Assembly: GCA_958510875.1 (NCBI GenBank)
Contig: OY294069.1
Coordinates: forward strand, 164,609,111 to 164,673,110
Direction of reading: 5' to 3'
Origin: Endomychus coccineus
Lineage: Eukaryota; Arthropoda; Insecta; Coleoptera; Endomychidae
Length of the DNA: 64,000 nt
Shown here in pieces: positions 21,038 through 33,185 of this stretch (position 1 is its first letter; every line of letters begins with the position of its first letter). A program made the position numbers and the translations under genes. A model generated the notes under the pieces. The model made no database searches, had not been told where the DNA came from, and saw nothing but the letters and a program-made list of their open reading frames with translations.

Positions 21038-21570
21038 CTAGCAAATTATAAATGTATTCTGTATAGTGGATATTATACAAAAACCTGAAGAACAAAAAGA
21101 CTTTGCTAGTCTTCTATGTAGAGGATGAATAGAGTTGAATAGAGGATGAATAGAGTGATAAAAAATGCCGCTCTTTATAGTCTCTTTTTCAAATGATCTA
21201 TGAGCATTTTTTTCTTTTGATTTCACGAGAAGGAAACTTTTAGTAATCATGATAGACTTATGAGCTAGCGATAGAATATTGGGTAATAAGTTAGGAATTG
21301 GAATTTTCCCTAAAAGTTTGGAGGCTATGGACAAAAGGAATGACCTGAGGAGGAACAACAGACGAAGAGCACCGATCATGTTTATGAAGAAGGCAGAGAT
21401 CGCCCTCATACTTACACGATGCTTCAGAGAAGTCAATGTGGAATCACCAACCAGACGAACAATATTCCGGGACTGATCGAATCTATGCTTTGTATATCAT
21501 GAGGAGTTGCTGGAGTGTGAAGCTCTCAGTACGGAATAGAAAACCAAGATTTCGCAATATATGTAGGTCA
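21038..21570 (-). pseudogene. CR1-like element: C-terminal tail and 3' UTR
   Basis: The minus strand gives RLVGDSTLTSLKHR near 21470-21420 (CR1 form AIRLVGDPxLTxxLxSLxHRR), then ISAFFINMIG and a degraded SLF tail. The flanking nucleotides gttatatagttttgg…aggttatgg (21290-21330) align with 50395-50425, the same position of another CR1-like fragment. The 5' side shows tcttcataatatacaaagcatagattcgat (21470-21500), matching the corresponding 50760 region. The piece is truncated and lacks catalytic residues. A short 18-bp duplication (gaggatgaatagag) lies at 21120-21155. Confidence 0.7.
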
Positions 21571-24500
21571 GTTTAGTTGTTTCTGTTGAACATGAGGCAA
21601 TATCAAACCCGCAATTAAATGTTACTTGCTATTGCGATGATGGAATGTGGTGGTGCACAAATTCAGGTAGTGGCCAAATTTGGAGGATCGTGAAGTGTGA
21701 TGTGTCCATTATGGGGAGGATACCGTACCACTGGAGATTCTGCCGAAGACGAGGAAACTATAAGAGAGGAAACACAAATGCCCAAAACCGATGCATCGAT
21801 AACGGCACGTGAGTTATTTGCGGATCTCTAAATGTACATGCCGTAAGGAGTACTGACCAAACCTTCGGAAATCGTATTGATAAAAATGAATGGTTTTTAT
21901 TCCTCTCTACCAATAAAAATAACTGTACTTAGCCACGACAATCGCGAAGTTCGTCTTACCTGAGCTAAAGACATGCTGGTTCGAGTTGAGCAGAATGGTT
22001 CAATTTTCTGATTTTCATGTACATAGAAATAAAGACTCGAATATACGATAGAGAAACGTGAGCTGTGACTTCAAAGCTACAAAGAATTTTTGAACATTTC
22101 ATCTATTTTAGTTGGTTACTCACATACGAGCATTCCTCCCACTTTAATCGTGCTATGAATATACTGTGTTGTTTGACGTTCACTATATTCATTTTCATTA
22201 ATACTTAATTAAGTCTTATTGTAGTTTCTAATTAAACAGTAAGAACCATTTTTATTAGTGGAAGGTTTCTTAGATATCTTCGATATCATAGTGAATGAAT
22301 GCAACTCCTATTTAGCAGTAACAGTTTCTAATCTCGTTACGATTGGTTAGTTGTGGTTGAACCTGTGACGTGAGCCTACTGTAAGACAAAAAGAAATCAA
22401 TATAGGGTCAGTTAACCACATTCGGATTTTTGCTTACATCTTATTCAATAATTCTCAATCATATGAAGCACTTCTTTTCTTCAGTTTCAAGAAAGACATA
22501 TTCTCCATAAAATCAAATCTAACAGATTCAGTTTTTGTACCACTCATAGCGTAGATAATATAATGATCTTTTTCAGCCAGCCACAGACCGAATGCAAGTT
22601 GTAACAATCTATGCAAACTATCAAACGTACGAATTCATCCAAGCCAAAGATAACACGTTCAAACAACGGATAAATTACTTAAATCATGTTACAAAATCGT
22701 GACATGACTTCACTGGCCGATAAATATGAACTCATGATATTCTATAGCTATCTTAGGCCAAACAGAGGCTGTTCATGAACCTAGGACGTTACAAAGATAA
22801 TTACGCCCGGAGAGCAACATAATAATGCCCCGATCGATAGCTGTCGCACTATGGGCATTAACATCTAATAACACCAATGATCCATACAAGATTATCTACT
22901 TATCATGGGAGAAAAAGTAACATATTTGCTTTTCATTGTACTTCGTAAACATTGCCTAACTATTCATGATAGTTTTACGTATTAGTGGTTTGAAGTTTGA
23001 TATCTTAATTAATTTTTGAGTTATGTTATAATTGCCAGAACACATGAAAAAAATTGCCCAAAATGTAAATGGGAGTTTATTTTCATTTAAATCAAAATGT
23101 AAATATGAAACCTCGAAACTATTTTAGTCTGAAAATGATGATTAATTTATCATTATAAGAGGGTTATGGGAGAGGGCGTTATGAATCCATGTACGGTTGA
23201 CATTATGATTAAATAAAATACTATAATTCTGTTCCAAAAACTTAAGATGGATGTCAGGAATATCACTCGAAGCGAAGCTACCGCGTCCAAAAACAATGAA
23301 ATCCCTATTTTCACCACTTCAACGCCAGCTGTAAAATTTTAAATCCATATGAACATTAGGAACGGCGCAATTATCTGAACAGTGTTTTGTATACACAAGC
23401 ATGCACACATACACATCACGTCAAAAAAGAACTATTCAGAAATGCCTGAAACAGATATATCCGCGAAAATCCAGAATTATTTGTTTGCACCGATTAAATA
23501 CTACGTATGAGTTTAATGAGGGAAGTGAAAATTGCATCGCTTGAGTTATGAACTTCACTGGGAAATAGTAAGTATACGAGAATCTACTGATTCGTATTGC
23601 TTCCAAAATTAGCATAATGATCAGGAATCACTACAAATCCTTCTATAAACAGTATCATTAAGAATTAAAACTTCATCACTAGCATCAACCATATGTTCTC
23701 AAGGAGATGAATCTGATGCGTTAGTCAATGAACCCTGTATTATACAATTTTTAAGTCGTTTCTCCAAAAAGCTAGTACGATCTGTTAAATAACAATCTTC
23801 TTTATGATGTGCATACTATGTGGTCATTTGTTAACAATACCATATAATTTAAAAATCGCGATACACAACTTAATTTGTTGAAGAACGTATTTTTGCTGTT
23901 CAAAAAATGTGTACCTAATGATCAGTAGGTACCTATAAAAACATGTCAAACACGCAGGGACATTGAATTAATCTTCTTCACATTATGTCCGATAACGAAT
24001 AAAATTCCTACTCAATTCGGTGAACTAATTGCAGAAGATTGAATTGGGAGTATTTATCAAAACCTAGTTAGATCAAATATGATTCTAATATATTATTATA
24101 AGAGAAATCGGTTGAATTCTAATAATATTAATTAACGTAACTTGAATCTTCTCTCTGTGGGCGACAACTTCACAATAGATCTTGGAAACGTACTATAAAA
24201 TTGCATTATATCTGACTCATGATTGTAAACAATCGTAAATTGATTCATAAACAGCTACATTTTGCAGAGAATATAATCTGTTGCATAGCAATCTATGCAT
24301 TACGACTCATTATATGTCTGCTGTGGATAGTGCGGCGGCGGCTTTGAGAATATGACACTAGCGCCGGGAAATTTCAATATGCCATACTTATTTCTGTCAA
24401 CATTTGTATAGTTCATCAAAATATTAAATGTGAGTAATAAGTTGTCGGTGAAAAAGTATAGTATTTGCCAATTGCCATTTTGTAATTTATTGCATAATAT

Positions 24501-24600
24501 ACTATTGTAATTTGTGTTCTTTTTGTAGTTTTGTAATCTAAAACCTCTGTTTCAATTTTCCCTTATACTCCTATATTCCACCACATTCCTTCTCGAAATA
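21571..24600. other. Three kilobases without a recognisable gene
   Basis: I find no frame, transposon end or palindrome that I can support. Compositional exceptions are a short GC-rich segment at 24325-24368 (tgcggcggcggctttgag…tagcgccggg) and CA-rich sequence at 23396-23420. Confidence 0.45.
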
Positions 24601-24639
24601 GACGAACTATAGTTGGAGACACAAGAGAACGACTAGCAG

Positions 24640-24860
24640 TTGAATGCATTAATATGAGTCCTGTGCATAATATTCGTCGATAAACTAGCCAAAATTATGT
24701 TCCAATATATTCTGAAGCCGCACTGGCAAACATCAACTCATTTATGATTGATATTGGAAGAATTGAGTAAAATATAGACTCCTTGCTTCTTGCGATGTGA
24801 GAGCTTGCATTATCTTGTATGAAAATGAAGTTATCCTCTATGTATGGTCCAATAGCCGAA
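24640..24860 (-). pseudogene. Tc1-like transposase fragment around the second catalytic aspartate
   Basis: The minus strand from 24855 reads AIGPYIEDNFIFIQDNASSHIARS. FxxxQDNAxxHxAR is the second catalytic block of Tc1/mariner-type DDE transposases, with the D intact and the preceding GPYxxxxxF matching Tc1-like enzymes. The first and third acidic blocks are not seen. The downstream minus-strand reading to about 24640 becomes unrecognisable. The element is a short dead remnant. Confidence 0.68.
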
Positions 24861-25070
24861 TAGTATAGTCTTGCATATTATTTTTCATATTGAATTCTCC
24901 ATTCATGGCCCACGGATAAATCAATATATAAATAGCGTAGCCGACTAGTTCGACAGAGAAAAGTACAGAGGATAGGGCGGAGGTATCGTTCGAAAGGTGC
25001 CTAACCGTAGATCTACCAAACATTCTAACAATTAGGAAAGTTATTTCGCTTGGCCATTGAAGTTTTGGGG

Positions 25071-25220
25071 AAAGCGGGCAACTGTCAACACACTGAGATG
25101 CATAGCTGCTGGTAGACCACGTGGCCGTAAGATAATTATTGGGTAGTAGGAAAGCGTGCAACTGTCAACACTGAAATGTATGGCGGGTGGTAGACCGCCA
25201 GTTCGCCGCAAGATAACTGT
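25071..25220. repeat. 80-bp tandem duplication
   Basis: The segment aaagcgggcaactgtcaaca…ggtagaccacgtggccgtaagataat at 25071-25140 recurs at 25151-25220 as aaagcgtgcaactgtcaaca…ggtagaccgccagttcgccgcaagataac. The period is 80 bp with moderate divergence. Confidence 0.88.
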
Positions 25221-28208
25221 CTAGGCCAATGTCGACCGGACTATGCCTATAGGGACTGATTCTGTACGTGCGTCAAAACAAATTTCCTCCCAGAACATTC
25301 TGATCCAGGCCAAAATGGTTCCCTTGACGAGATAGAGCACTCTCAAAAACTTTCTCCAGGTCATGTTTTGTGTAAATTCAACGAGGTCACTCTATTAGGT
25401 TTTGGATGGTGAGAAATCACATTCGTATATTTTTTTGGGGTATCCAACTGGAGGGCTCGTGTGAACTTATGTTTTAATACCGAATTCCGGGATTTCCCTT
25501 CCTTCAAGAACGTCACTCGTCATTTTATAGACGCTGGGAATTGGATACCAAAAACGGTGTAAGGAATTTGGAAATTAATAGTTAGTTTTGAAAGGGAACG
25601 AACCCTATGCTATGGAGGGTTTCCCTACAAGTTTTCCTATCAGTAAAAGTGAGTTTTCCAGATGAAATAGTATTTCATTGAAATCAATCTTGTTCTTCTT
25701 GGTATGAACATAAATATCACACGCATATATTCAATCTGCAGAAGTGTCCGAAATTTTCATTTGAACATTCGAGTCATCGAAGTGTGAAGATGCAGTCTAT
25801 TTTCACTTTCAGGTGTAATTGTGTAAATAGTTGAACTGTCAGAAATTATCGTTAAAACAGTTTTAATACAATAACAATAATCTGATGACCGTTTTTGTAG
25901 TTATAACTTCACAAATAATGATTACTCATTCATGGTCGGGCAACATATCGCAAATAGCCTAAAACGTATGACTATATCTCAGCTTTAAATGATCATTGTA
26001 TCATTCATATCATTGAAATGATATGTAAGAAAATTCTTAACTTTTTTTCAAAAAAAATGACAATGATAATCAGGAGCTACTTTTTCTATCAAGTTATAAG
26101 TATAAATGAATCTTAACATTTTATAATAAGACAGAATTAACATAACACTATCCGTCAGTTACACCTTCGGAGGAATCTGGATGTAGAATGTTCTTTTCTT
26201 CTTATTTTAAATAGTTACAAACAGTTACTTCTTTACTTCGAACATTTGATAAACACTACAACTGTTTACATTTAAGTTTACAAATAATTTGTAGTATTTT
26301 ATAAACCAAGTGAAGAACAGAATTTTATATAACGATACTTGAAATGAACAGAGGATGGTAAAACTCCGATGGAATCAGCAACGACAATTTGCATTTGGAT
26401 ATAACATAGAGTAAAATACGAATATAACGCCTTTATAAACTGTTTCCAAGTCATTCCAATATATTTGACGCGCAAGAGTGTCCGAAAGCTCATTATAATA
26501 AAAGTTCATTCTGGAATTGTTCTACAGTGTATAATTCAGAATAGTAATATAATGGATTTCCAACAAGTAATGTCCTCTGTAATCTTAAAATTAAAACGTA
26601 TTTATTGGTGGGCAGCATAGATATATCGGATTGGAACATTTTTAACAAGCACGCTTCAATATGGTACATATATTTATAATGGATGAAGAAGCCGTTGTTC
26701 GTTCTCTACCTTCACGTGAATATTTTGAAATTGAACACACCAGTCTAATAAAAAGGAATATCGATGCAGGTATTTAAGTTCCCATACGTAGTAATTTTAC
26801 TTTAAAGTATGAATAAAAGGAGACGGTATATAAAGATCGAAACTATCATTAAGAATTCAAATAACTGCCCTTCCTACGAGTACGGTACCGTAAAGTGTCC
26901 ATATTTTAACATTATTTAAAATCTTCAGCAATATAATACCATGGTATAATATTAATAAATGTAGAAAGTTGAATTTTTACAAGCACCTAATAGTCTTAAT
27001 ACGACCAGACTGCCATAAAACGACCGAATGGAACTGAATATGACTTAATAAACCCCTGATATTATTTTTATTTTGCACATTGATGTCCGATCACTGCCTG
27101 CTGGTCTGGGCTATAACACGCAACATCTCACGTCCCATGGTCGGCACTTGTCAACATCTTTGCTCGATATTTGCATGATGATGTCGTAAAAATCAAGATG
27201 TAGTTCTCTACGTATCATCTGACGTTTTTATTAAGTTCTAAATATAATACCATTGATTTGTTCAATATGTATATATGACACATACACGCTAGATCTCATT
27301 TACGTGGAGATATTTCTCATTCGAGAGAATAACAGAAAGGGAAAAACCGAGATGTAGATAGTAGTCACAGTAAAGCTTATAACGGTTCAATTATCACATT
27401 ATTTTTCATATTCGTAGACCATCACGGAAAATAATCTGTCTCAAAAAATCAAGGTCTACATCTATTATTGGCAGAAAAGTTCATAAAATTCGATTTATCC
27501 TTAATATAAAAGAATTAATACTGTAGATAATACTATAAATAAGAAATAATGACTCGTATCCACTTAAATAGTGTTAAAGTAGTTCCAAACAAAGAAGGAA
27601 ATTGGAAAGCATCCAACTAACTAAACTAGAGTCGTTACTCTCAAATAGTTCAATAAAAGTTAAGAGTATGACTTATTATTGTTCAATAATTAATAAATGC
27701 CATGAGTTATTTTCTAAATTTTCAATACAATCAGTTTATAATTATAAAAAAAAGCAAAAACCGTTCAGGAAACACCTTTGATGAAGTTGACTTCGACAAA
27801 TCCGGGATTTACAAAATCGAGCGGTTTCTTATTGCTTATACAGAATGTCTGGATGAGGGTACGGGGTGCCTGTATCTCGACAACGGTAAGGCCTAGAGGT
27901 TTGGGAAAAAATCCTCATAAATAAAGTGGGCAAGAAAAATGGCTGGAAATTATTTTGAAGTTCGTAATTCAACCACTAGGAGGCGTAACTGCTATGAAGA
28001 AACATAAAATTCATGCTATCTTGGAAAGTTAGACGATGAGCTATAACTTTGAAAACATCATTTGATAGATTTGGTAATACTAGGACTGGTTCAAAACTAG
28101 TTTTGGAGCGTGTTCAAGGGCCAACGGGCCAAATCAACATCAGTAATAGCAATTAAACAAAAGATGCACAAAACACTTATAATTACTCAAAGTTTAACCA
28201 CAAATAGC
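25221..28208. other. About 3 kb with no recognisable gene
   Basis: Mostly AT-rich sequence. At 27774-27820 a 45-bp stretch (cctttgatgaagttgacttc…tttacaaaatc) has a diverged partner at 35010-35057 (cctttgaaaacgttttcgac…gattcagaaaatc), so part of this region belongs to a dispersed repeat. The 64-codon frame covering it (27702-27896) resembles no family I know. Confidence 0.45.
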
Positions 28209-28390
28209 TCACAAATGTTCAGAATGTCTTTTATCATTCTCGATGCATTTATTTAATCTAATTTCGGTAGAAAAAAATAGCTTCTTCAATTTCAGCCCTA
28301 AACAAGCTTCTAATGGCACTTCGTATTCTTTCCATCATATTTTCCCTGGTTGTTGGTTTCTCTTGAAAAACCAAGTCTTTCAATCTACAC
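28209..28390 (-). pseudogene. DDE transposase C-terminal tail (IS630-Tc1-mariner superfamily)
   Basis: The minus strand reads KDLVFQEKPTTRENMMERIR followed by SAIRS and EIEEAI, a stop, then in another frame CIENDKRHSEHL and a natural stop at 28209. The (V/L)(Y/F)QEKPTTRENMxxRI…CIExxGxxFEHL pattern is the tail of a multicopy insect DDE transposase. The same family is represented by the longer fragment at 40.7-41.57 kb, which stops just before this tail. The catalytic core is absent here. Confidence 0.78.
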
Positions 28391-28412
28391 AAGTTTCCTA
28401 AAACTAATTGTA

Positions 28413-28676
28413 TAAGCACGAAGCGTCCTTATCGCACCAATTTCAATTAAAAATGCCCATGTTGCCGAAACGAACAGAAACACGAATAATCGAAATTGTA
28501 ATATATCAATGTTATAAGTATAATATATCAAGAATCTACTGTTTGGTAGTATTCTTATAAAATACAATCTCATGTCAACGAAGTCTATGAACGACTAAAG
28601 ACAAGAACAGTACGTTCAAGTATCTACTTTCGAACCAGATGTTAAGATTTATGATTATTAACATTTTTGTAATCGA
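28413..28676. repeat. Dispersed repeat X, copy 2 (partner at 14183-14433)
   Basis: It aligns with copy 1 over about 250 bp in the same orientation. It lies directly after the GIY-YIG remnant of PLE-D on the minus strand. The minus-strand frame 28573-28385 starts MRLYFIRILPNS and continues into the hydrophobic stretch conserved in copy 1. Confidence 0.6.
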
Positions 28677-28684
28677 ATTTAGTT

Positions 28685-29578
28685 TAGTTTAGCAAGGGCG
28701 GTGGAGTTTTTTGTTCCATCTGCTATACTTATGGCAATACATTCTTTTTGTAAATATTGCTTAGAGATTCCAGAAATAGTCCCATCGCAATCTGAACAAT
28801 TTAATTTGTATACTGTGTGAGTTTGTTTATCTTTAGGTATTGAAGGTTTTAGATTTGAAAAATATCTCCCAACACAGTTAGTAGGTTTATACGCAACATT
28901 TATATCATACTTTTTTAAACATTTATCAATTTTCTCTGAGGTCTCCGGAATGTATGGTACTGTTATAAAATTATCTGTATTACCGTTTATATTATTTGTA
29001 TATGACGTTCCATTATGGATTTTGTTTATTCTTTCTTTAATGATGGGATTGCAAAATGTTTTTGGGTTGCCATCCTATTCCAGTGTATTACGAACGATTT
29101 TTAAATTTTTGGAACGGTCCTCTGGGTGGCACAATCCAACAGCGCGATCTGTAAAGCTGTTATTTATATATTTTTTTATAACTAGTTGGTGCAAAGGAAT
29201 TGTAGTGAAGATAACGTTGAGACCAAACTTCTCTAGTAAACCACAGAGTTTCTATTTTTCCATATGTATCATGCATTTGCACTTCTATTTCACAAGTAAA
29301 TTGAAGTTTAACAGTAAAAATTGTTAATTTTATAAATTAGGCAATCATTTACAAACTGTTTAACGAATACGGGTTGAAAATCTAATGAATTTATAACAGA
29401 ATCCTCTAAGCATTCCATAACTGGTTAAGCAATATTAGCTGGAATATGAGATCCCATTGCTGTGCCGAATATTTGCCCAAAATATTGCTCACGTTATTGA
29501 AAATAATCGCATTCTAAACAAAACTTTACTGCACTTATAAATTCAGATTGATCTAGAGGTGTGTGGTTTTCAATCTCT
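28685..29578 (-). pseudogene. PLE-D: Penelope-like reverse transcriptase and start of GIY-YIG
   Basis: Minus-strand blocks from 29575: HTPLDQSEFISAVKFCLE, then QIFGTAMGSHIPANIA (form GTAMGSPISPxLANI), MECLEDSVI, and FVNDCLIYK where RYVDDC should be (first catalytic D changed to N). Further on are HPEDRSKNLK-like blocks, ITVPYIPETSEKIDKCLKKY and INVAYKPTN near 28960-28880, YKLNCSDCDGTISGISKQYL near 28805-28750, where C-x2-C precedes a degraded GIY-YIG core. Several stops and frame shifts are present. Repeat X follows at 28676, and a family-3 terminal fold on the opposite strand begins at 29590. Confidence 0.87.
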
Positions 29579-29589
29579 GCTCCGTTCTA

Positions 29590-29710
29590 GACATGGCACG
29601 TCTTCTGATCATGATCGTGAGACCGAAACGTACGTAACGACGAATACAATAAGCATATGTGTTAGTGTGACCTATTTCCCGAGAATTTATATATAATTCG
29701 TACTAGTTTA
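29590..29710 (+). mobile_element. PLE-type terminal segment (family 3), plus orientation
   Basis: The segment aligns with the reverse complement of 14055-14150. It starts about 15 bp beyond the PLE-D reverse transcriptase break and is in the opposite orientation, so it either belongs to an inverted neighbouring copy or marks a rearrangement. It carries the fold at 29599-29642. Confidence 0.6.
29599..29642 (+). ncRNA. Hammerhead-ribozyme-like fold, family 3 (copy 2)
   Basis: Plus strand: CGTCTT, then CTGATCA (G8 changed to C), helix II around gtga with perfect GACC arm partner partly mutated, intact GAAAC, the palindrome acgtacgt, then aaCGACG. Helix I pairs CGTC with GACG, with TT/AA inside and one bulged base. 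Its lesions differ from those in copy 1 (14105-14148), where helix I is perfect, so the ancestral sequence had all boxes of a hammerhead. Confidence 0.6.
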
Positions 29711-29989
29711 ATAAATAAATGTAACAATAGTTCCGCTAATACCGTAGCTTCTTCAGTCAAATATTACAAAGTACTAACTTACTACAAAAGAGCTAACATA
29801 ATATACAACTATAATGATAATCATATGTTTATGGGAACTTTACCTAATTGGGTTTAACGCATCGAGGGACTAAACGATGGCCTGGTAGTAAATATTTGTA
29901 AAACTAGATGTTTTGTTTACTACTAGTTTATCGTTTAATCCATATAATGATATAAGCGAAAAAGCCATTTAGTGCATTCAGATTTATCC

Positions 29990-30095
29990 GCAACTTAGGG
30001 TGATCCCTTATATACTCTACTAATTGCCAATAGTATTTAAACAGGCACATTTTCTTTTCTACTTTAGTTGTGTGAACTCTTATAATTTATTAGAG
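29990..30095 (-). repeat. Dispersed repeat F4 fragment, minus orientation
   Basis: The stretch tagtatttaaacaggcacat … gtgtgaactcttataatttatt is the reverse complement of F4 sequence near 34610-34665 and ends in the F4 terminus (gagttcac). It lacks the hairpin part. Confidence 0.6.
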
Positions 30096-31165
30096 ACTTG
30101 AAGACAAAAAGTGTATGTTACGATTTATATTTCAAGTATCCTTTATATTTTTACGTTATCAATTTCCAATATTCCATGTTTCTCGATTTCCATTAACATA
30201 TCAAAGTAATGCACCGGCATTATAACAATTTCGGCGGCCAAGAACCCCTCTTTAACCTTCGCAGAACTCTCTGGTCTGGCATCAACGTTATAGACTTGGG
30301 CCGGTACAGATGAAGTTATTGTACTATTAAATAACCTTTTGTTCCGGAAGAAAACGCTTAGCTACACAGATATACTTCGAAGATAACCGCAGCCACCCAC
30401 AGAATGGGATCTCGACTTATGCGTCTATTGTGATCAGATAAGAAGATCGCACCGTTTCATTGACAAAATTGACAACGGAAGGAATTTTAATTATGTATTA
30501 AAATGAAGCGATTGGCAAATGTTAAATTATTCAGGTATTTAGCTTACAGTGGGTATTTTTGTGTGTTGATTTGAGTGTAGGTTGTACGTATGCATGGTTG
30601 AGATTAATTCACTTCTCCGCCATAGGACAGCTGATGAGATCTCGATCAGAGATAGGCTGTGGGAACAACAATCTCATTAATGCAAAGCTCGGCCACTGCG
30701 TCGGCATTAAGTCGAATACTGACTATATCGCCCAAGATAATCCTCACTACTTTCGATATAGAATTGGAAAAAAACAACATAAATCTAATTTTTATCCAGA
30801 TTTTGAAGATAATACAGCGAACGATTCTGGACTTCCCAACTTATAAACGTTTGGATCTGAAACAACACCGCGGAAATAGTGGTTTATCTCCGTTGTTGAT
30901 GAGATTTTCATCTGAGAGTAGGTAACAAAATCGATCTGTATCAGAATAGTCTCGTAATTGCAATTATTTCATCGGAAATTTCGCAAACTTCATCGTTGAC
31001 ATCAGTTCGAAAATCCAATGCAGGTGAGTGTTCGTGTTGGTTTGAATCAAGAAACGTCGCATGTCACAAAACATTCTCTATTAGTTTGATGATTGTCAAG
31101 AATGTCAATGTTATGTCAAAGGTTTTTTGATTTGTAATTGAAATAATAAAAAAGTTTAGAATATG
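30096..31165. other. About 1.1 kb, no gene recognised
   Basis: Two overlapping plus-strand frames (30559-30846 and 30659-30925) are open but match no family I know, and each overlaps the other in a different phase, which is not expected of a real gene. No end motifs are seen. Confidence 0.4.
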
Positions 31166-31247
31166 TCTCCATTTTTGAGTTGAATTGAATTTGTGTGAAT
31201 ATTTTACGGACAGAAATCTTTTTAAACGGTTACTTTGATTTGATTTC
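31166..31247. repeat. Short direct repeat flanking the BEL/Pao remnant (partner 32668-32727)
   Basis: tctccatttttgag…gtgtgaa…tttaaacgg…tttgatttgatttc at 31166-31247 recurs in shorter form at 32668-32727, before and after the Gag-protease remnant. It is most simply what is left of two LTRs or of the LTR-internal junction. No TG…CA ends were identified. Confidence 0.55.
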
Positions 31248-31269
31248 AAAGATTTGGTAACCCCAACAT

Positions 31270-32640
31270 GATTTCAAATTTGATGCTCATGATTGGATGC
31301 ATGGAAACGAGAACGTAGGCTTATTTGAAATGGTGCCAAAAAGTATGTAGCTGACCTGGAAAGTATGTGCAGTAGCATACCCGTAGATAAAGATAGGATG
31401 ATCTTGACCATGGGGGTGTTGATAAAGACACAAGACAAAGTTAATGAACTAGATAATAAAATGGCCAACGATGACACTCTCCAGAGGCACAGCAAGATGA
31501 AGAATATGAACAGATTCAGAATTAACAATTGAAAATTAATGAAATAATGAAGACGGATAAAGTTTCAAATGTTTTGGAGTCAGAGGAAGCCCCCAATTGC
31601 TACACCGGCACATATTATTCGTGTTGGATAGGATATTGGACATAGTATGAGAGGATATCGACTACCAAAGCTAGAGATTAAGAAATTCAGTGGAGAACTC
31701 AGGAATTGTCTTGAGCCTTGGGCTCCGTTCGAAACCCAACCTTATACGAAAGAGATAAGTTTGACTACCTGCTTCTTTCACTCAAGGAAGGAAGAAACTG
31801 ATCCCTATAGTATCAAGTTACCCATCGAGTGCAGAGAATTACAATGTAGCAGTTGAGGCTTTGAAGAATCCTTATGGGAATGAGGACCTATAACTACAAG
31901 TCTACGTAAGGCAGATTTTGGGGATTTAGTGATCGCTAATTCCAACTCAACCAACAAGTTTCCCTTCAATGAGCTACACCTGCAGTTGCAGTATTATTTG
32001 AGAACTCTGAAGAATTTGAAATTGGAGAATGCTAATTCAGCGACATGGCTAGTTAGTTGAGACAAGTGTTCCAAAAGAGATGCAGTTATTGTGACAGAGG
32101 AACCCTTTGATCAAGCATGATGGTGCATGGTGATGAGCCACCTAGAAATCGATTAGATTTGTTGATGGAATTATTTTAACAAGAAGCACTCATTCAGCAG
32201 AGGGTGGATCTGGGTGATAGTGAGTTTGGTGTTTTGCGACGAGAATCATGAAGCGATAGAGTGCAATACTGCTAGAAGCTAGACTTTACAAACAAAGGAG
32301 AGTTATCTGAGAGAGAAAAGGGTTTGTTTTATTTGTTTTCGTTCAAATCACAACGCGTGGAATTGTAAAGCCAGTATCCAGTGTTCTGTATGTGGAAGAA
32401 AAAATTACCCAGTCATGTGTCAAAACCTTTAATGCAGTAACGGTTCTACGGAGAGAGTTTCTGTATTGAAAACAACGAATTCATCAGCAGTGAAAGAGAC
32501 TTTGACGAGATGTTCAAATCATATATGCTCGAGTACCGTGAAATTGCAGACATTGCTTGTCATTGTTCGTAATGAGGATAAGAAGAAACTAGTTCGAGCA
32601 TTCAACGCATCCAACGGATCACATGGATCCTGAAGAATTA
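31270..32640 (+). pseudogene. BEL/Pao-type LTR retrotransposon: Gag, zinc knuckles and start of protease
   Basis: Plus strand: YVADLESMCSSIPVDKDRM-like start near 31340-31390, a coiled-coil-like DKVNELDNKM, then YRLPKLEIKKFSGELRN at 31652-31700 (BEL Gag form LPKLxLPxFxGxxxxW), WAPFE, LPIEC…VAVEALKNPYGNEDL near 31820-31890. A double CCHC knuckle lies at 32324-32420 (CFICFRSNHNAWNC and CSVCGRKNYPVMC). The protease beginning LQTLLVIVRNEDKKK…FNASNGSHGS follows at 32550-32632, where D-x-GS should be. Polymerase, RNase H and integrase are missing, and stops occur throughout. Gag packages element RNA in BEL/Pao elements. Confidence 0.85.
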
Positions 32641-33185
32641 GGATTACAATCAAAAGGCAAGAATCTGTCTCCATTTTTGAATTTGTGTGAGAAGAAACAT
32701 TTTAAATGGATAGTTTGATTTGATTTCGAACAATGATATTATGAGTTATCTTCTTGTTTATGACTATTTTTGACATGTATCTAGCACCACAAAGGGACGG
32801 ACATGCGCATTATATTATTCACCCATCCCTATGGTTTCAAGGAGCCTGCTGCAATTTCATTTATATCAGAGTATTTGCCAGTAGTAACCCGGTTTGGTTC
32901 GTAGTATCTATCTACATTGACTTTATGAAATTGGGAAGTTTCTTTATACATTGTAATGTGTTACTTCATTGGTAAGACCAAAGATACATGGTATGGAATG
33001 GGTCAGGTTTCAGATCAGATCAAAAATATGCATACCACAAGATATTCCACTCACCCGGAACATATTTTCTTATAATTAACAAAACAAAATACTTGAATAA
33101 AAAAAAGTGTTCCTAAAATTTGCCATGACTTATGTGAAGTACGAGATATCCATTCTATCAAGGTTTTGCATTACATTGGGTAACC
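32641..33185. other. No gene seen
   Basis: The second copy of the BEL-flanking direct repeat occupies 32668-32727. The rest, including the frame at 32754-32975, has no recognisable content. Confidence 0.45.

Noticed and set aside
28950..29327. 125-codon plus frame, the longest open frame near 29 kb
   Set aside because: It is antisense to the PLE-D reverse transcriptase and linker, whose motifs are in the expected order on the minus strand.
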